Source: Pseudomonadota bacterium
Lineage (GTDB): Bacteria; Pseudomonadota; Alphaproteobacteria; Rhodospirillales; Magnetospirillaceae
Direction of reading: 5' to 3'
Assembly: GCA_021793155.1 (NCBI GenBank)
Contig: JAJYTF010000022.1
Span: 1 to 64,000, forward strand
Length of the DNA: 64,000 nt
Below, piece after piece: positions 7,178-15,673 of the stretch. The notes below the pieces were generated by a model. The model was not told the origin of the DNA and did not search any database. It was given only the letters and a program-made list of their open reading frames with translations. Within the stretch, counting starts at the first letter, position 1. Each line of letters opens with the position of its first letter. Made by a program: the position numbers and the translations under genes.

Positions 7178-7981
7178 CTAAGCGGTGGCGGTCCCCAGGA
7201 TGGTCCCGGCGGGGCCGAACAGGACGGCCATCAGCTCGCCGCCGAAGCCGCAGCCCGCGTCCAGCGAAACGGTGTGCGGCGTTTCCTGCAATCCGCTGTG
7301 GCGCCGGTCAAAACCGCGGACGACGCGCTGGTAACCGGCATAGGGCTCGGACAGCGCGCCGAATCCGGCGCCGCCCCACCAGAAGCTGTCGCTTTGGGCA
7401 GACAGTGGGCGGGCCGGGTCGATGCCGGCATGGACGAACAGCAGCGACGAGTCCTCGGTATAGGCGGCGTGACGCAGGGTGCTCATCAGGGCGTTGTGGC
7501 CGTCATAGCTGCGCAGGTTCTGGCGCAGTTGACCGGTCCACCGGGTCAGCGACAGGGTACCGTCGCGCGCCGCCAGCAACGCCTCGTCGACGCTAGCGCC
7601 GTAAGCCTGGATAGTGGGTTCGATTCCCTGGCCGACCATCCACTGCAGCACCTGCACCGGATTTGGGGCGAACTGCAACTGCAGCAGCTTCTGCCACATT
7701 TCCTCCTGCGCCCCGCGCAGGAAAACGACGTCGCCGCAGTCGACGCCCGGCTGGGCCAGTAGATATCGGCGGAACAGCAGCAGCTCGTCGATGCATTCCC
7801 GCACCGCGCGGCCGTGCCCCGAATAATTGCCGAGATAGACGACCTGATCGCCGGGCCGGAAGTCGCTGCCGATCTGCCGATGCAGTTCGGCCAAGCGTCC
7901 GGCGTCGCCATGAATTGCCGCGACCGCCCAGATGCGACCGCCCCCCCGCAGCGCCGCGAAGATCCCCTGCTCCGATGACAT
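7178..7981 (-). CDS. Metallophosphoesterase-like protein with degenerate active site
   Basis: A 267-residue protein with the layout of PPP-type serine/threonine phosphatases (bacterial PrpA/ApaH-like). Nearly every metal-binding motif is changed: GDxHG reads AAIHG, GDxVDRG reads GNYSGHG, and GNHE reads GAQEE. A later HAGIDP and the C-terminal CGFGGELMAV, which matches the usual GCVFGGxL block, are kept. The fold is thus recognisable while several metal ligands are gone, suggesting a pseudo-enzyme used for binding or scaffolding. The ATG at 7981 is preferred because upstream codons do not match the family. Confidence 0.7.
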   Translation of the reverse strand: MSSEQGIFAALRGGGRIWAVAAIHGDAGRLAELHRQIGSDFRPGDQVVYLGNYSGHGRAVRECIDELLLFRRYLLAQPGVDCGDVVFLRGAQEEMWQKLLQLQFAPNPVQVLQWMVGQGIEPTIQAYGASVDEALLAARDGTLSLTRWTGQLRQNLRSYDGHNALMSTLRHAAYTEDSSLLFVHAGIDPARPLSAQSDSFWWGGAGFGALSEPYAGYQRVVRGFDRRHSGLQETPHTVSLDAGCGFGGELMAVLFGPAGTILGTATA

Positions 7982-8045
7982 GGCGCTGCCGACAACCTCC
8001 CCAAGGTTAACGGGAGCGGTTCCAAAATGAGCCGCTCCCAATACC

Positions 8046-8543
8046 TTAAGCGGCGTCGAGCAGCTTTTCCAGCTTTTGCGTGGCGGCGTCGGGCTCGATC
8101 CGCTCGACGGCTGCAAGCTCGCTGGCCAGGCGTTCCAATGCCGCCTCGTAGATCTGGCGCTCGCTATAGGATTGGTCGGGTTGGCTGGAACTGCGATGCA
8201 GGTCGCGAACTACTTCGGCGATGGATACGGGATCACCTGAATTGATCTTGGCTTCATATTCCTGGGCTCGGCGGCTCCACATGGCGCGCTTGACCTTGGC
8301 GCGGCCGCGCAGCTTGCCGAGCGCCGCTTCCATCACCGTGCTCGACGACAGTTTTCGCAGGCCGGACTTCTTCGCCTTCGGCACCGGCACACGCAACGTC
8401 ATTCGGTCGCGATCGAAGGTGATGACGAACAGCTCAAGTTCGATGCCTGCAATACGCTGGTGCTCGATAGATTCTACCTTGCCGACACCATGGGTGGGGT
8501 AGACTACGTAATCGCCCTCGGAAAACGAAACGTCGTCCAGCAT
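8046..8543 (-). CDS. carD: CarD-family transcription regulator
   Basis: A 165-residue regulator that binds the RNA polymerase beta subunit and stabilises open promoter complexes. The RNAP-interaction domain is at the N-terminus (FSEGDYVVYPTHGVGKVESI, then LELFVITFDRDRMTLRVPV), followed by a helical DNA-binding part (MWSRRAQEYEAKINSGD, IAEVVRDLHR, SYSERQIYEAALERLASELA). Length is typical for alphaproteobacterial CarD. The ATG at 8543 gives the conserved N-terminus; the frame continues upstream but not with family-like sequence. The 289 bases between its start and fdxA hold nothing recognised. Confidence 0.93.
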   Translation of the reverse strand: MLDDVSFSEGDYVVYPTHGVGKVESIEHQRIAGIELELFVITFDRDRMTLRVPVPKAKKSGLRKLSSSTVMEAALGKLRGRAKVKRAMWSRRAQEYEAKINSGDPVSIAEVVRDLHRSSSQPDQSYSERQIYEAALERLASELAAVERIEPDAATQKLEKLLDAA

Positions 8544-8832
8544 GTCCTGGTTTTCCCTCAATTCAAATCGACGGACCACGCGAAAAACCCCCGCGCACCG
8601 TCCCGCCAAGCGGTCGATCCGGAATTCTCAATCTCTTGCCTTGTGGGGCGGGTAGCCCAAATGGCCAAGCCACCGTAGCGGCTGTCCGCCAGGCACAGCT
8701 TGGCGGAGTGCTTCTTATATCATAGCCGGAATGTTGAGAACAGATTAAATCTGCCTCGAATGAACCTCTATTCCGGAAGAGCCTCGGTCCCTCCCCGATG
8801 AACCTGGCTCTTCCACGAGGGGCGGCGGGAAC

Positions 8833-9165
8833 TCAGCGTTTTGCGGGGGCAGGGTCGAGCATCGCCGCCTTGCCCGGCTTGTCCTTCCATTCATCGGCAT
8901 CGGCGGCCACTTCGCCCTTGCGGGTGATGTTCGGCCAATCCGCCGCGTATTTTCGATTGAGTTCCATCCAGTCGGCAGCCTTCGCTTCGCTGTCGGGAAC
9001 AATAGCCGCTGCCGGGCATTCAGGTTCGCAGACGCCACAGTCGATACATTCGTCCGGATTGATCACCAGGAAGTTGACCCCCTCGTAGAAGCAATCGACG
9101 GGGCAAACCTCGACACAGTCCATGTATTTGCACTTGATGCAGTTTTCGGTGACGACATAGGTCAT
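8833..9165 (-). CDS. fdxA: 7Fe ferredoxin FdxA
   Basis: A 110-residue electron carrier with a 3Fe-4S and a 4Fe-4S cluster. The ligands are in [17 protein letters not shown] (about residues 9-25) and [12 protein letters not shown] (40-51), the pattern of FdxA/ferredoxin II in alphaproteobacteria, followed by the usual ~50-residue C-terminal extension. The ATG at 9165 follows GGAGATCATC. A hairpin repeat lies 34 bases upstream and might affect expression. Confidence 0.95.
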   Translation of the reverse strand: MTYVVTENCIKCKYMDCVEVCPVDCFYEGVNFLVINPDECIDCGVCEPECPAAAIVPDSEAKAADWMELNRKYAADWPNITRKGEVAADADEWKDKPGKAAMLDPAPAKR

Positions 9166-9198
9166 GATGATCTCCGTGGCGGTATTGCGACCTTGCCC

Positions 9199-9276
9199 TG
9201 TGGTGAGACTCCGACGGATGGTGCGGGCACCATCCGTCGGAGTCTCACCACAACTCAATCAGGACCGGACCACTAG
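9199..9276 (-). repeat. Dispersed hairpin repeat, copy A (short form)
   Basis: Read on the minus strand this begins CTAGTGGTCCG and, after a short spacer (CTGATTGAGTTGTGGT), ends in a perfect 26-bp inverted repeat (9199-9224 against 9227-9252, 2-base loop). It is related to 48728-48850 and 53444-53563 but lacks their first hairpin. It lies between the S4-domain gene and fdxA. Confidence 0.8.
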
Positions 9277-9300
9277 CACAGGCAAGATTACCGAACAACC

Positions 9301-9606
9301 CTAACGCTCGAAGGCCTTTTCCGGCGGGTCAAACCCGGTTTCCGCGGGCAGCGGCAGCTCTTCGTAGAGTGTCCGGGCCTCGCTCGCCGGTCCGCGGCGC
9401 GACCCGAGGTCGAGGACCCGCACCCGTCTCCGGCTGCGCCCCAGGGGGAAAATCAGTTCATCGCCTGCCTTGACGGTGGTGCTGGCTTTGCTGACCGGTC
9501 GGCCGTTTTGCCGCACTTCGCCGCCGTCCACCATCTGCTGGGCAAGGCTGCGCGACTTGCAGAAGCGGGCGAACCATAGCCATTTGTCGATGCGAAGGCT
9601 TTCCAT
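9301..9606 (-). CDS. S4-domain RNA-binding protein (HSP15-like)
   Basis: A 101-residue protein dominated by one S4 RNA-binding domain (MESLRIDKWLWFARFCKSRS, VDGGEVRQNGRPVSKAST, VKAGDELIF). It resembles Hsp15/HslR, which binds stalled 50S ribosomal subunits carrying nascent chains. Its place directly downstream of a SUV3-like helicase is a common alphaproteobacterial order. The ATG at 9606 is clear. Confidence 0.88.
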   Translation of the reverse strand: MESLRIDKWLWFARFCKSRSLAQQMVDGGEVRQNGRPVSKASTTVKAGDELIFPLGRSRRRVRVLDLGSRRGPASEARTLYEELPLPAETGFDPPEKAFER

Positions 9607-9636
9607 CTGGACTACCCCGGGAGCGTCGTGCCGGTT

Positions 9637-12129
9637 TCAGGCCGGGGCGCGCTGACGCAAGGCGGCGAAGGGCGAAGCCTCGTCGTCGCCCTTGCGTCGG
9701 CCGCGAGCGGCCGCCGACCGACGTCGGCGGACAGCCGTGAAGGTCAACCCCTGTTCACCCTGGCTCGCCTGATAGCCCAGCGCTTCCAGCACCGCCTTGG
9801 CATCCCCGGCCGCCATGCCGAGCAAGGAGAGAAGGGGGGGCGGCACGGCGAACGAGCCCTGGCGGGCCAGCTTGCGGGCTTCGGCGGCGAAGCGTTCCAG
9901 CATATCGACACGGACCGCCTGGCCAGCCAGCCGACGGAACCCCACTGCCTCGTAGAAGGCGCCCGGGAGGTCGGAATCGATGGGCAGCGACACGCGTCCC
10001 GGCGGCGGCGGCGAGATAGGGGCAAGGCCGGCATGGGTGGTCCACAACAGGGCGCGCAGGCGCTGCGCCGCCGGCTTCAGCAGGGACGGCAGGAACACGC
10101 TTTCGACCCCAAGCCTGATGTCCAGCCGGGCCAACGCCTTGCGGTCGGCGGTGGTCAGCGCCACCACCTGGGCGTCGACCACGCCGCGGGGCAGCGATCC
10201 CAGTGCTTCAGTCAATTGATAGACCAGACCGCGTGCCGCGCCGGACAGTTCGGCCTGACGGGCGGTGTGAAGCGGCGCCAAGCCGTGGGCGACGAATCCC
10301 GTCAGCCACGCGCTCAGCCGGCGCTGCAGCGAAACGCGGGCGGCAGCGTCAAGAAAGTCGGTGGGCAGCAGGTCTGCTCCGGGGCGCAGCGCATCCGGCC
10401 CCGTCACCAGACGGGCGATGGGAGCGTCACGCCACAAGATCATGCCGCCCTCGTCCAAGGCGAAGGCGTCGTCCGGTTCGGCCGCCATGGTGGCAACGCG
10501 GGTGGAGATTTCATGCTTCAGGGCCCGTTGCGCTGCCGCGCTGATGGCACGGGCGGCGTTGGCGCCCTCGGCCGGGTCGGCACGGAAGCGGAATCCTTGC
10601 AGCTTGCCGACGAAATGGCCTTCCACCAGCACGTCGCCGTCGCGCGCCACGGCGGACAGCAATTCGTCGCTGCCTTTCAGCTTCCGCACCAGGACTGCCG
10701 TGCGACGATCGACGAACCGCTGGGTCAGCCGGTCATGCAGGGCATCGGACAAGCGGTCCTCGATGGCCCGGGTGCGCTCCTGCCAATGGGCGGCGTCGCT
10801 GAGCCAGTCGCCGCGATGGCTGACATAGGTCCAGGTGCGGACATTGGCGATGCGCGCCATCAAGGTATCGATATCGCCGTCGGTTCGTTCGAGACGCTTG
10901 ACCTGAGCATCCAGCCAGTCGGCCGGTAACCGCCCGGGGGAGCCCGCCAAATGCCGGTAGATGGCGGCCAGCAGACGACTGTGCTGCTCGGCCAGGCTCT
11001 TGCGGAAGTCGGGAACCTGGCAGACCTCCCACAACAGCCGGACCGTTTCGGGGGAGCGGGCGCGGGCCATCACCTCCTCGTCGCGGCTCAAGGCCTGCAG
11101 CACCAGTTGATCGTCGGCATCGCGGGCGCGGATCAGTCCCGGATCGTCCGGCAGGCGGTTGAGCGAGGCGAGCAGGCTATCCACCGAGGTGAAGCGCAAC
11201 TCGGCATTGCGCCATTGCAGGCGCTTCAACGGCGGGAACAGGTGGTTCTCTACGGCGTCGACCATGCTGGGTTCGATGCCGGGCAGATCACCGGTGGTGC
11301 CGAAGGTGCCATCGTTCATGTGACGGCCGGCGCGGCCGGCGATCTGCGCCAGTTCCGGGGCTTCCAGGCTGCGCGGCACACGCCCGTCGAATTTGCGTAG
11401 GGCGGCAAAGGCCACATGGTCGACGTCCATGTTGAGGCCCATCCCGATGGCGTCGGTGGCGATCAGGTAATCCACCTCGCCCGACTGGTAAAGGCCGACC
11501 TGGGCGTTGCGGGTGCGGGGGCTCAAGGCCCCCAGTACCACCGCCGCTCCACCGCGTTGCCGACGGACCAGTTCAGCCAATGAGTAGACGTCGCCGGCGG
11601 AAAACGCCACCACGGCCGATCGGCTGGGCAGGCGGGTCAGCTTGCGCGGGCCGCTATAGGACAGGCTGGAGAAACGGGGGCGGGAGACGAATTCCACCCC
11701 GGGAACCAGCCGGCGCAGCAGCGGCTTGATGGTCTCGGCCCCCAGGAACATGGTTTCGCTCTCACCACGGGCGTGGAGCAGGCGATCGGTGAAGACGTGA
11801 CCCCTGTCGGGGTCGGCGCAAAGCTGGATCTCGTCGACCGCCAGGAAATCCACCCGGCGATCGACCGGCATACTTTCCACCGTGCAGACGATCCATCTGG
11901 GGTGGGCCGGGATGATCTTTTCTTCGCCGGTGAGGAGGGCGACCGCGCCCGGGCTCTTCAGGCGGACGATGCGGTCGTAGTTCTCGCGCGCCAGCAGGCG
12001 CAAGGGAAAGCCGATCATGCCGGTTCGATGGCCGAGCATGCGTTCCAGCGCGAGATGGGTTTTTCCGGTATTGGTAGGGCCGAGCACCGCGATAACGCGG
12101 CCTGCGGCGGGGCGCGACGTCATGCCCAT
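9637..12129 (-). CDS. SUV3-like DExH RNA helicase
   Basis: About 830 residues, related to mitochondrial SUV3 helicases. Walker A is LGPTNTGKTHLALERML near the N-terminus; motif II is DEIQLC; the second RecA domain includes YLIATDAIGMGLNMDVDHV and ELAQIAGRAGRHMNDGTFG (motifs V and VI). The long helical C-terminal part ends in a basic Arg/Lys tail (RRRRSAAARGRRKG). Alphaproteobacterial SUV3-like proteins are thought to act on structured RNA, possibly with RNases; that role is inference here. ATG codons at 12129 and 12123 are both possible, and the TTG at 12159 is less likely. Confidence 0.85.
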   Translation of the reverse strand: MGMTSRPAAGRVIAVLGPTNTGKTHLALERMLGHRTGMIGFPLRLLARENYDRIVRLKSPGAVALLTGEEKIIPAHPRWIVCTVESMPVDRRVDFLAVDEIQLCADPDRGHVFTDRLLHARGESETMFLGAETIKPLLRRLVPGVEFVSRPRFSSLSYSGPRKLTRLPSRSAVVAFSAGDVYSLAELVRRQRGGAAVVLGALSPRTRNAQVGLYQSGEVDYLIATDAIGMGLNMDVDHVAFAALRKFDGRVPRSLEAPELAQIAGRAGRHMNDGTFGTTGDLPGIEPSMVDAVENHLFPPLKRLQWRNAELRFTSVDSLLASLNRLPDDPGLIRARDADDQLVLQALSRDEEVMARARSPETVRLLWEVCQVPDFRKSLAEQHSRLLAAIYRHLAGSPGRLPADWLDAQVKRLERTDGDIDTLMARIANVRTWTYVSHRGDWLSDAAHWQERTRAIEDRLSDALHDRLTQRFVDRRTAVLVRKLKGSDELLSAVARDGDVLVEGHFVGKLQGFRFRADPAEGANAARAISAAAQRALKHEISTRVATMAAEPDDAFALDEGGMILWRDAPIARLVTGPDALRPGADLLPTDFLDAAARVSLQRRLSAWLTGFVAHGLAPLHTARQAELSGAARGLVYQLTEALGSLPRGVVDAQVVALTTADRKALARLDIRLGVESVFLPSLLKPAAQRLRALLWTTHAGLAPISPPPPGRVSLPIDSDLPGAFYEAVGFRRLAGQAVRVDMLERFAAEARKLARQGSFAVPPPLLSLLGMAAGDAKAVLEALGYQASQGEQGLTFTAVRRRRSAAARGRRKGDDEASPFAALRQRAPA

Positions 12130-12224
12130 AAGAATCGGGCGGTCGGCCGAAGAATGCAAGCGCGGGAAGGAGAAAGGGGCAGCTGGACCTGCGGCCCGCC
12201 GCCCCTTCTCGAACGCCGGAAACT

Positions 12225-12587
12225 CTATTGCGCCGCGCGCGTCTTCACTTCGCCGCGCAGGCGCATGACATAGTCCTTCAGCTGGCGCTCCATGTTGGTG
12301 AAGGCCTCTTTCAAGGCCACCAGGATGTCCTCGTTGATGTGGGCATCCTTGGGGTCGCGCTTGACCACCAGTTCGGTGCCCGGGACCGTCAGATCAATAC
12401 GGATGTGGAAGGGTTCTCCCTTGCGATGCAGGCTGCTGGTGTTGCGGTGGTGGGCCTCGATCACCACTCGGCAGCTCGTGATGCGGTCGAAAAGTTGCTC
12501 GAGCTTTGCCGCCTTTTCGCGGATACGCTCCTCGACAGCATCCGAATGGTCGATGCCGTGGAAGGTAATCTGCAAAGGAATCTGCAT
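12225..12587 (-). CDS. hpf: Ribosome hibernation promoting factor/YfiA-like
   Basis: A 120-residue ribosome-binding protein of the RaiA/HPF family: MQIPLQITFHGIDHSDAVEE, KAAKLEQLFDRITSCRVVIE, HIRIDLTVPGTELVVKRDP and a C-terminal helix. It lacks the C-terminal dimerisation domain of long HPF, so it is the short form that blocks tRNA sites on idle ribosomes. The ATG at 12587 starts the conserved beta strand; an earlier TTG adds only five residues. Confidence 0.85.
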   Translation of the reverse strand: MQIPLQITFHGIDHSDAVEERIREKAAKLEQLFDRITSCRVVIEAHHRNTSSLHRKGEPFHIRIDLTVPGTELVVKRDPKDAHINEDILVALKEAFTNMERQLKDYVMRLRGEVKTRAAQ

Positions 12588-12858
12588 GAACCTCTCCGTC
12601 AAGTGTCATTGCCCCGCGTGTCGGAGGCGCACTTGCGTCCGTCCATTAGGCGGGCGCTGAGACCGAACAATTGATGTTCTGCCTTGGCACGCATTGGGGG
12701 CGTTATACATAACCATTCACTCGAGGATCTGCAACGTCATCGTAGACTTGTTCAAATTCTCCTGTCTCACCAGGGGCTTGCGCTCCGCTGGACATTCCCT
12801 CATATCCTGCGGGCGAAATCTCCAACCCGCAGACCCAGGAATCAAGGTTACTCCTCCC

Positions 12859-14721
12859 ATGGCCGAAGAAAAGCTCAGTTTTCAGGCAGAAGTGAGCAAA
12901 CTTCTGGATATCGTCGTTCACTCGCTGTACAGCAACAAGGAGATCTTCCTCCGCGAGCTGATCTCCAACGCGTCCGACGCCTGCGACAAGCTGCGCTACG
13001 CCGGACTGACGCAGCCGGAGATATTGGCCGGAACCGGCGAATTCCGCATCGTCATCACCCCCGACAAGGCGGCGCGCACCCTCACGGTGAGCGACAACGG
13101 CATCGGTATGAATCGCGCCGACCTTGTGGAGAATCTGGGCACCATCGCCCGCTCCGGCACATCCAATTTCCTGAGCCAACTTACCGGCGACGCCAAGAAG
13201 GACGTCAACCTGATCGGCCAGTTCGGTGTCGGCTTCTATTCCGCTTTCATGGTGGCCGAAGGGGTCGAGGTGATCAGCCGCAAGGCCGGCGAAGACCAGG
13301 GCTGGCGCTGGGTTTCCGACGGGCAGGGGGAATTCACCGTCGCCGAGGAAGCGGCGGCCGAGCGCGGCACGCGCATCGTCCTGCACATGCGGGAAGGTGA
13401 GACCGAGTACCTCGAGGGCTACCGGCTGCGCCACATCGTCAAGACCTATTCCGACCACATTGGCCTGCCGGTCTTCCTGGTGGAAGACGGGAAGGAGGAG
13501 ACGGTCAATAGCGCCTCGGCCCTTTGGACCCGGCCGAAGAGCGAAATCAGCAAGGAGCAGTACACGGAATTCTACCATCACGTCGCCCATGCGTTCGACG
13601 ATCCCTGGATGACGATCCACTACAAAGCCGAAGGCGCCATCGAATATACCGGCCTGCTCTATGTTCCCAGCCAGAAGCCGCTGGATATCTTTCACCCCGA
13701 CCGCAAGCAGCATGTGAAGCTTTACGTCAGACGGGTGTACATCACCGACGATTGCGCCGAACTGCTGCCACCTTACCTGCGATTTGTCCGCGGCGTCGTC
13801 GACAGCCAGGATCTGCCGCTCAACATCAGTCGCGAGATGCTGCAGCACAATCCCGTACTGGCCAAGATCCGCGCCGGCCTGGTCAAACGGATCCTGGGCG
13901 ATCTGAAGAAGAAGGCCGAGGACGCCGAGGGTGGCTACGCGGTCTTCTGGGAGACCTTCGGCGCCGTGCTGAAGGAGGGCCTGTACGAGGATTTCGAGCG
14001 CCGTGACGAGATTCTGGATCTCTGCCGCTTCCGCACCACCGCCTCGGACGAACCGGTCAGCCTCGCCACCTATCTCGAACGGATGAAGGACGGGCAGGAC
14101 GCGGTCTATTTCATCACCGGAGACGAGATCGGAGCGCTGAAGAAGAGCCCGCAGCTGGAAGGGTTCATCGCCAAGGGTGTCGAGGTGCTGTTGCTGACCG
14201 ATCCGATCGACGAGTTCTGGCCGAGCGCCATGGGCAAGTTCCGGGAGAAGGCGCTGAAGTCGGTGGCGCAAGGAGCGGCCGACCTGTCGTCGGTGAAGGC
14301 GCCGGAAGGGGGCGACGACAAGCGCCCGGAACCGGCCGAAGGTGACGAGCTGGCGGCGCTGATCGCCGCCTTCAAGCTGGCTCTGGGCGAGCAGATCAAG
14401 GATGTCCGCGGCTCCGAACGCCTGACCGAGAGCCCGGTCTGCCTGGTGGCCGACGAGGGCGATGTGAGCATGCATCTCGAACGCCTGCTGCGCCAGCATC
14501 AGCAGGTCGACAAACGCGCCACCCGCATCCTGGAGGTCAATCCGCGCCATCCGCTGATCCGCCGCCTGGCCACCGAGGCCAAGCGTGAGGGCGCGGCGGA
14601 CCGCCTGGCGGACGCCGCTTGGCTGCTGTTTGACCAGGCCCGCATCGTCGAGGGCGAAGTGCTGCCAGACCCGGCTGCCTTCGCCCGCCGTATGTCGGCC
14701 ATGCTGGAAAAAGGGTTCTGA
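12859..14721 (+). CDS. htpG: Molecular chaperone HtpG (Hsp90)
   Basis: A 620-residue cytosolic ATP-dependent chaperone. The GHKL ATPase domain has FLRELISNASDACDKLRY, DNGIGM and LIGQFGVGFYSAFMVA; the middle domain follows (LYVRRVYITDDCAELLPPYL, NISREMLQHNPVLAKIRAGL); the C-terminal dimerisation domain ends near EKGF. Length is normal for bacterial HtpG. The ATG at 12859 lies within the run TCCTCCCATGGCC. The 271 bases between the divergent hpf gene and htpG contain no other gene and must carry both promoters. Confidence 0.97.
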   Translation: MAEEKLSFQAEVSKLLDIVVHSLYSNKEIFLRELISNASDACDKLRYAGLTQPEILAGTGEFRIVITPDKAARTLTVSDNGIGMNRADLVENLGTIARSGTSNFLSQLTGDAKKDVNLIGQFGVGFYSAFMVAEGVEVISRKAGEDQGWRWVSDGQGEFTVAEEAAAERGTRIVLHMREGETEYLEGYRLRHIVKTYSDHIGLPVFLVEDGKEETVNSASALWTRPKSEISKEQYTEFYHHVAHAFDDPWMTIHYKAEGAIEYTGLLYVPSQKPLDIFHPDRKQHVKLYVRRVYITDDCAELLPPYLRFVRGVVDSQDLPLNISREMLQHNPVLAKIRAGLVKRILGDLKKKAEDAEGGYAVFWETFGAVLKEGLYEDFERRDEILDLCRFRTTASDEPVSLATYLERMKDGQDAVYFITGDEIGALKKSPQLEGFIAKGVEVLLLTDPIDEFWPSAMGKFREKALKSVAQGAADLSSVKAPEGGDDKRPEPAEGDELAALIAAFKLALGEQIKDVRGSERLTESPVCLVADEGDVSMHLERLLRQHQQVDKRATRILEVNPRHPLIRRLATEAKREGAADRLADAAWLLFDQARIVEGEVLPDPAAFARRMSAMLEKGF

Positions 14722-14732
14722 GGCGATAGGAA

Positions 14733-14813
14733 CGTCATTGTGAGCCGAGGACGAAGCAATCCAGGGCGGCCCGCGAGCCGGATTGCTTCGTCACTTCGTT
14801 CCTCGCAATGACG
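14733..14813. repeat. CGTCATTG...CAATGACG inverted repeat
   Basis: Two arms face each other around GGGCGGCCCGCG: CGTCATTGTGAGCC, ACGAAGCAATCC and their complements GGATTGCTTCGT, CCTCGCAATGACG. This wording matches a widespread dispersed bacterial repeat (GTCATTGCGAG...GAAGCAATCC). It lies between convergent htpG and the end of the ATPase operon and could act as a bidirectional transcription stop. Confidence 0.65.
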
Positions 14814-14822
14814 GAGTCCTAT

Positions 14823-15671
14823 TCATTCGCCCACCGCCTCGGCCCCCACCACCAGGTCGAGCAGTTCGGTGGTGATTTCCTCCTGCCGCACGCGGTTGGC
14901 TTCTTGGCGCAACTGGTCGAGCTTCTTCCTGACATTGTCGGTGGCCGATTCCATGGCGGCGAAGCGGGCGGTGTTTTCGCTGGCGATGGATTCGACGATG
15001 GCCTCCATCAACTGGGCGAAGACGTATTCGCCGGTCAGCTTTTCCAGCAACCCATCGGGCGGCAGGTTGTGCAGGGGCAATTGCCGCAATGGCGGGCGGG
15101 GGATCGCCGCCGGATCCAGGGGTAGAATGCTCTTGTGCTCCACGTCCCAATGGCCGAGTTGGCGGAACCGGCTGAACACGATCTCGACGCGGGCCAGCCC
15201 TCCCGGCCGCAGGCGGCGGAATAGTTCACTGGACAGGCGATAGGCCGCCTCCAAGGCGCCGCCGCTTCGGGTGGCCATGGCATGCGTCCAGGTCGGTTGC
15301 AGCCCCCGTTCGACGATGACCGCGGCCCCCCGGCTGCCCATGACCAGCAGGAGGTCGGACGGATCGCGCACCAACGCCAGCCGGTCCATCAGCCGCTCGT
15401 TGAATCCACCGGAGAACCCGTGCTCGGCGGCCAGCACCACCAGTCCGCGAACCCGCCCCGGAGCTGCCGCCGCGGCCCACCGGCGATCCTCGATGAAGGG
15501 CAGAGTCGCGCCGATGGCCTCGGCCATCACCTGGGCATAGCGGCGAATTCCGGGCAGGGCGCGCTGCGCCTCCTGCACGCGGATGCCGGCCAGCGAGCGC
15601 ATGGCGCCGACGATTCCCTGCAAGGCATCCATGCTGGCGACATGTGCTTCGATCTCGGCCAGGCGTGGCAT
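14823..15671 (-). CDS. atpG: N-type ATPase gamma subunit
   Basis: A 282-residue central-stalk subunit, the last gene of the operon. The N-terminal helix (IEAHVASMDALQGIVGAMRS) and C-terminal helix (ATDNVRKKLDQLRQEANRVR, EEITTELLDLVVGA) are those of F-type gamma subunits, while the middle is divergent. It starts two bases after the alpha gene ends, with no delta gene anywhere in the operon, as in known N-ATPases. Confidence 0.9.
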   Translation of the reverse strand: MPRLAEIEAHVASMDALQGIVGAMRSLAGIRVQEAQRALPGIRRYAQVMAEAIGATLPFIEDRRWAAAAAPGRVRGLVVLAAEHGFSGGFNERLMDRLALVRDPSDLLLVMGSRGAAVIVERGLQPTWTHAMATRSGGALEAAYRLSSELFRRLRPGGLARVEIVFSRFRQLGHWDVEHKSILPLDPAAIPRPPLRQLPLHNLPPDGLLEKLTGEYVFAQLMEAIVESIASENTARFAAMESATDNVRKKLDQLRQEANRVRQEEITTELLDLVVGAEAVGE

Positions 15672-15673
15672 GT

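Noticed and set aside
12777-12811. Possible heat-shock promoter before htpG (CTTG ... CCCTCATAT)
   Set aside because: The match to the sigma-32 pattern is partial and the -10 block would need an extra base, so it is too weak to annotate.
12703-14550. Long minus-strand open frame opposite htpG
   Set aside because: It is antisense to a clear Hsp90 gene; such long shadows are common in GC-rich DNA with biased third codon positions.
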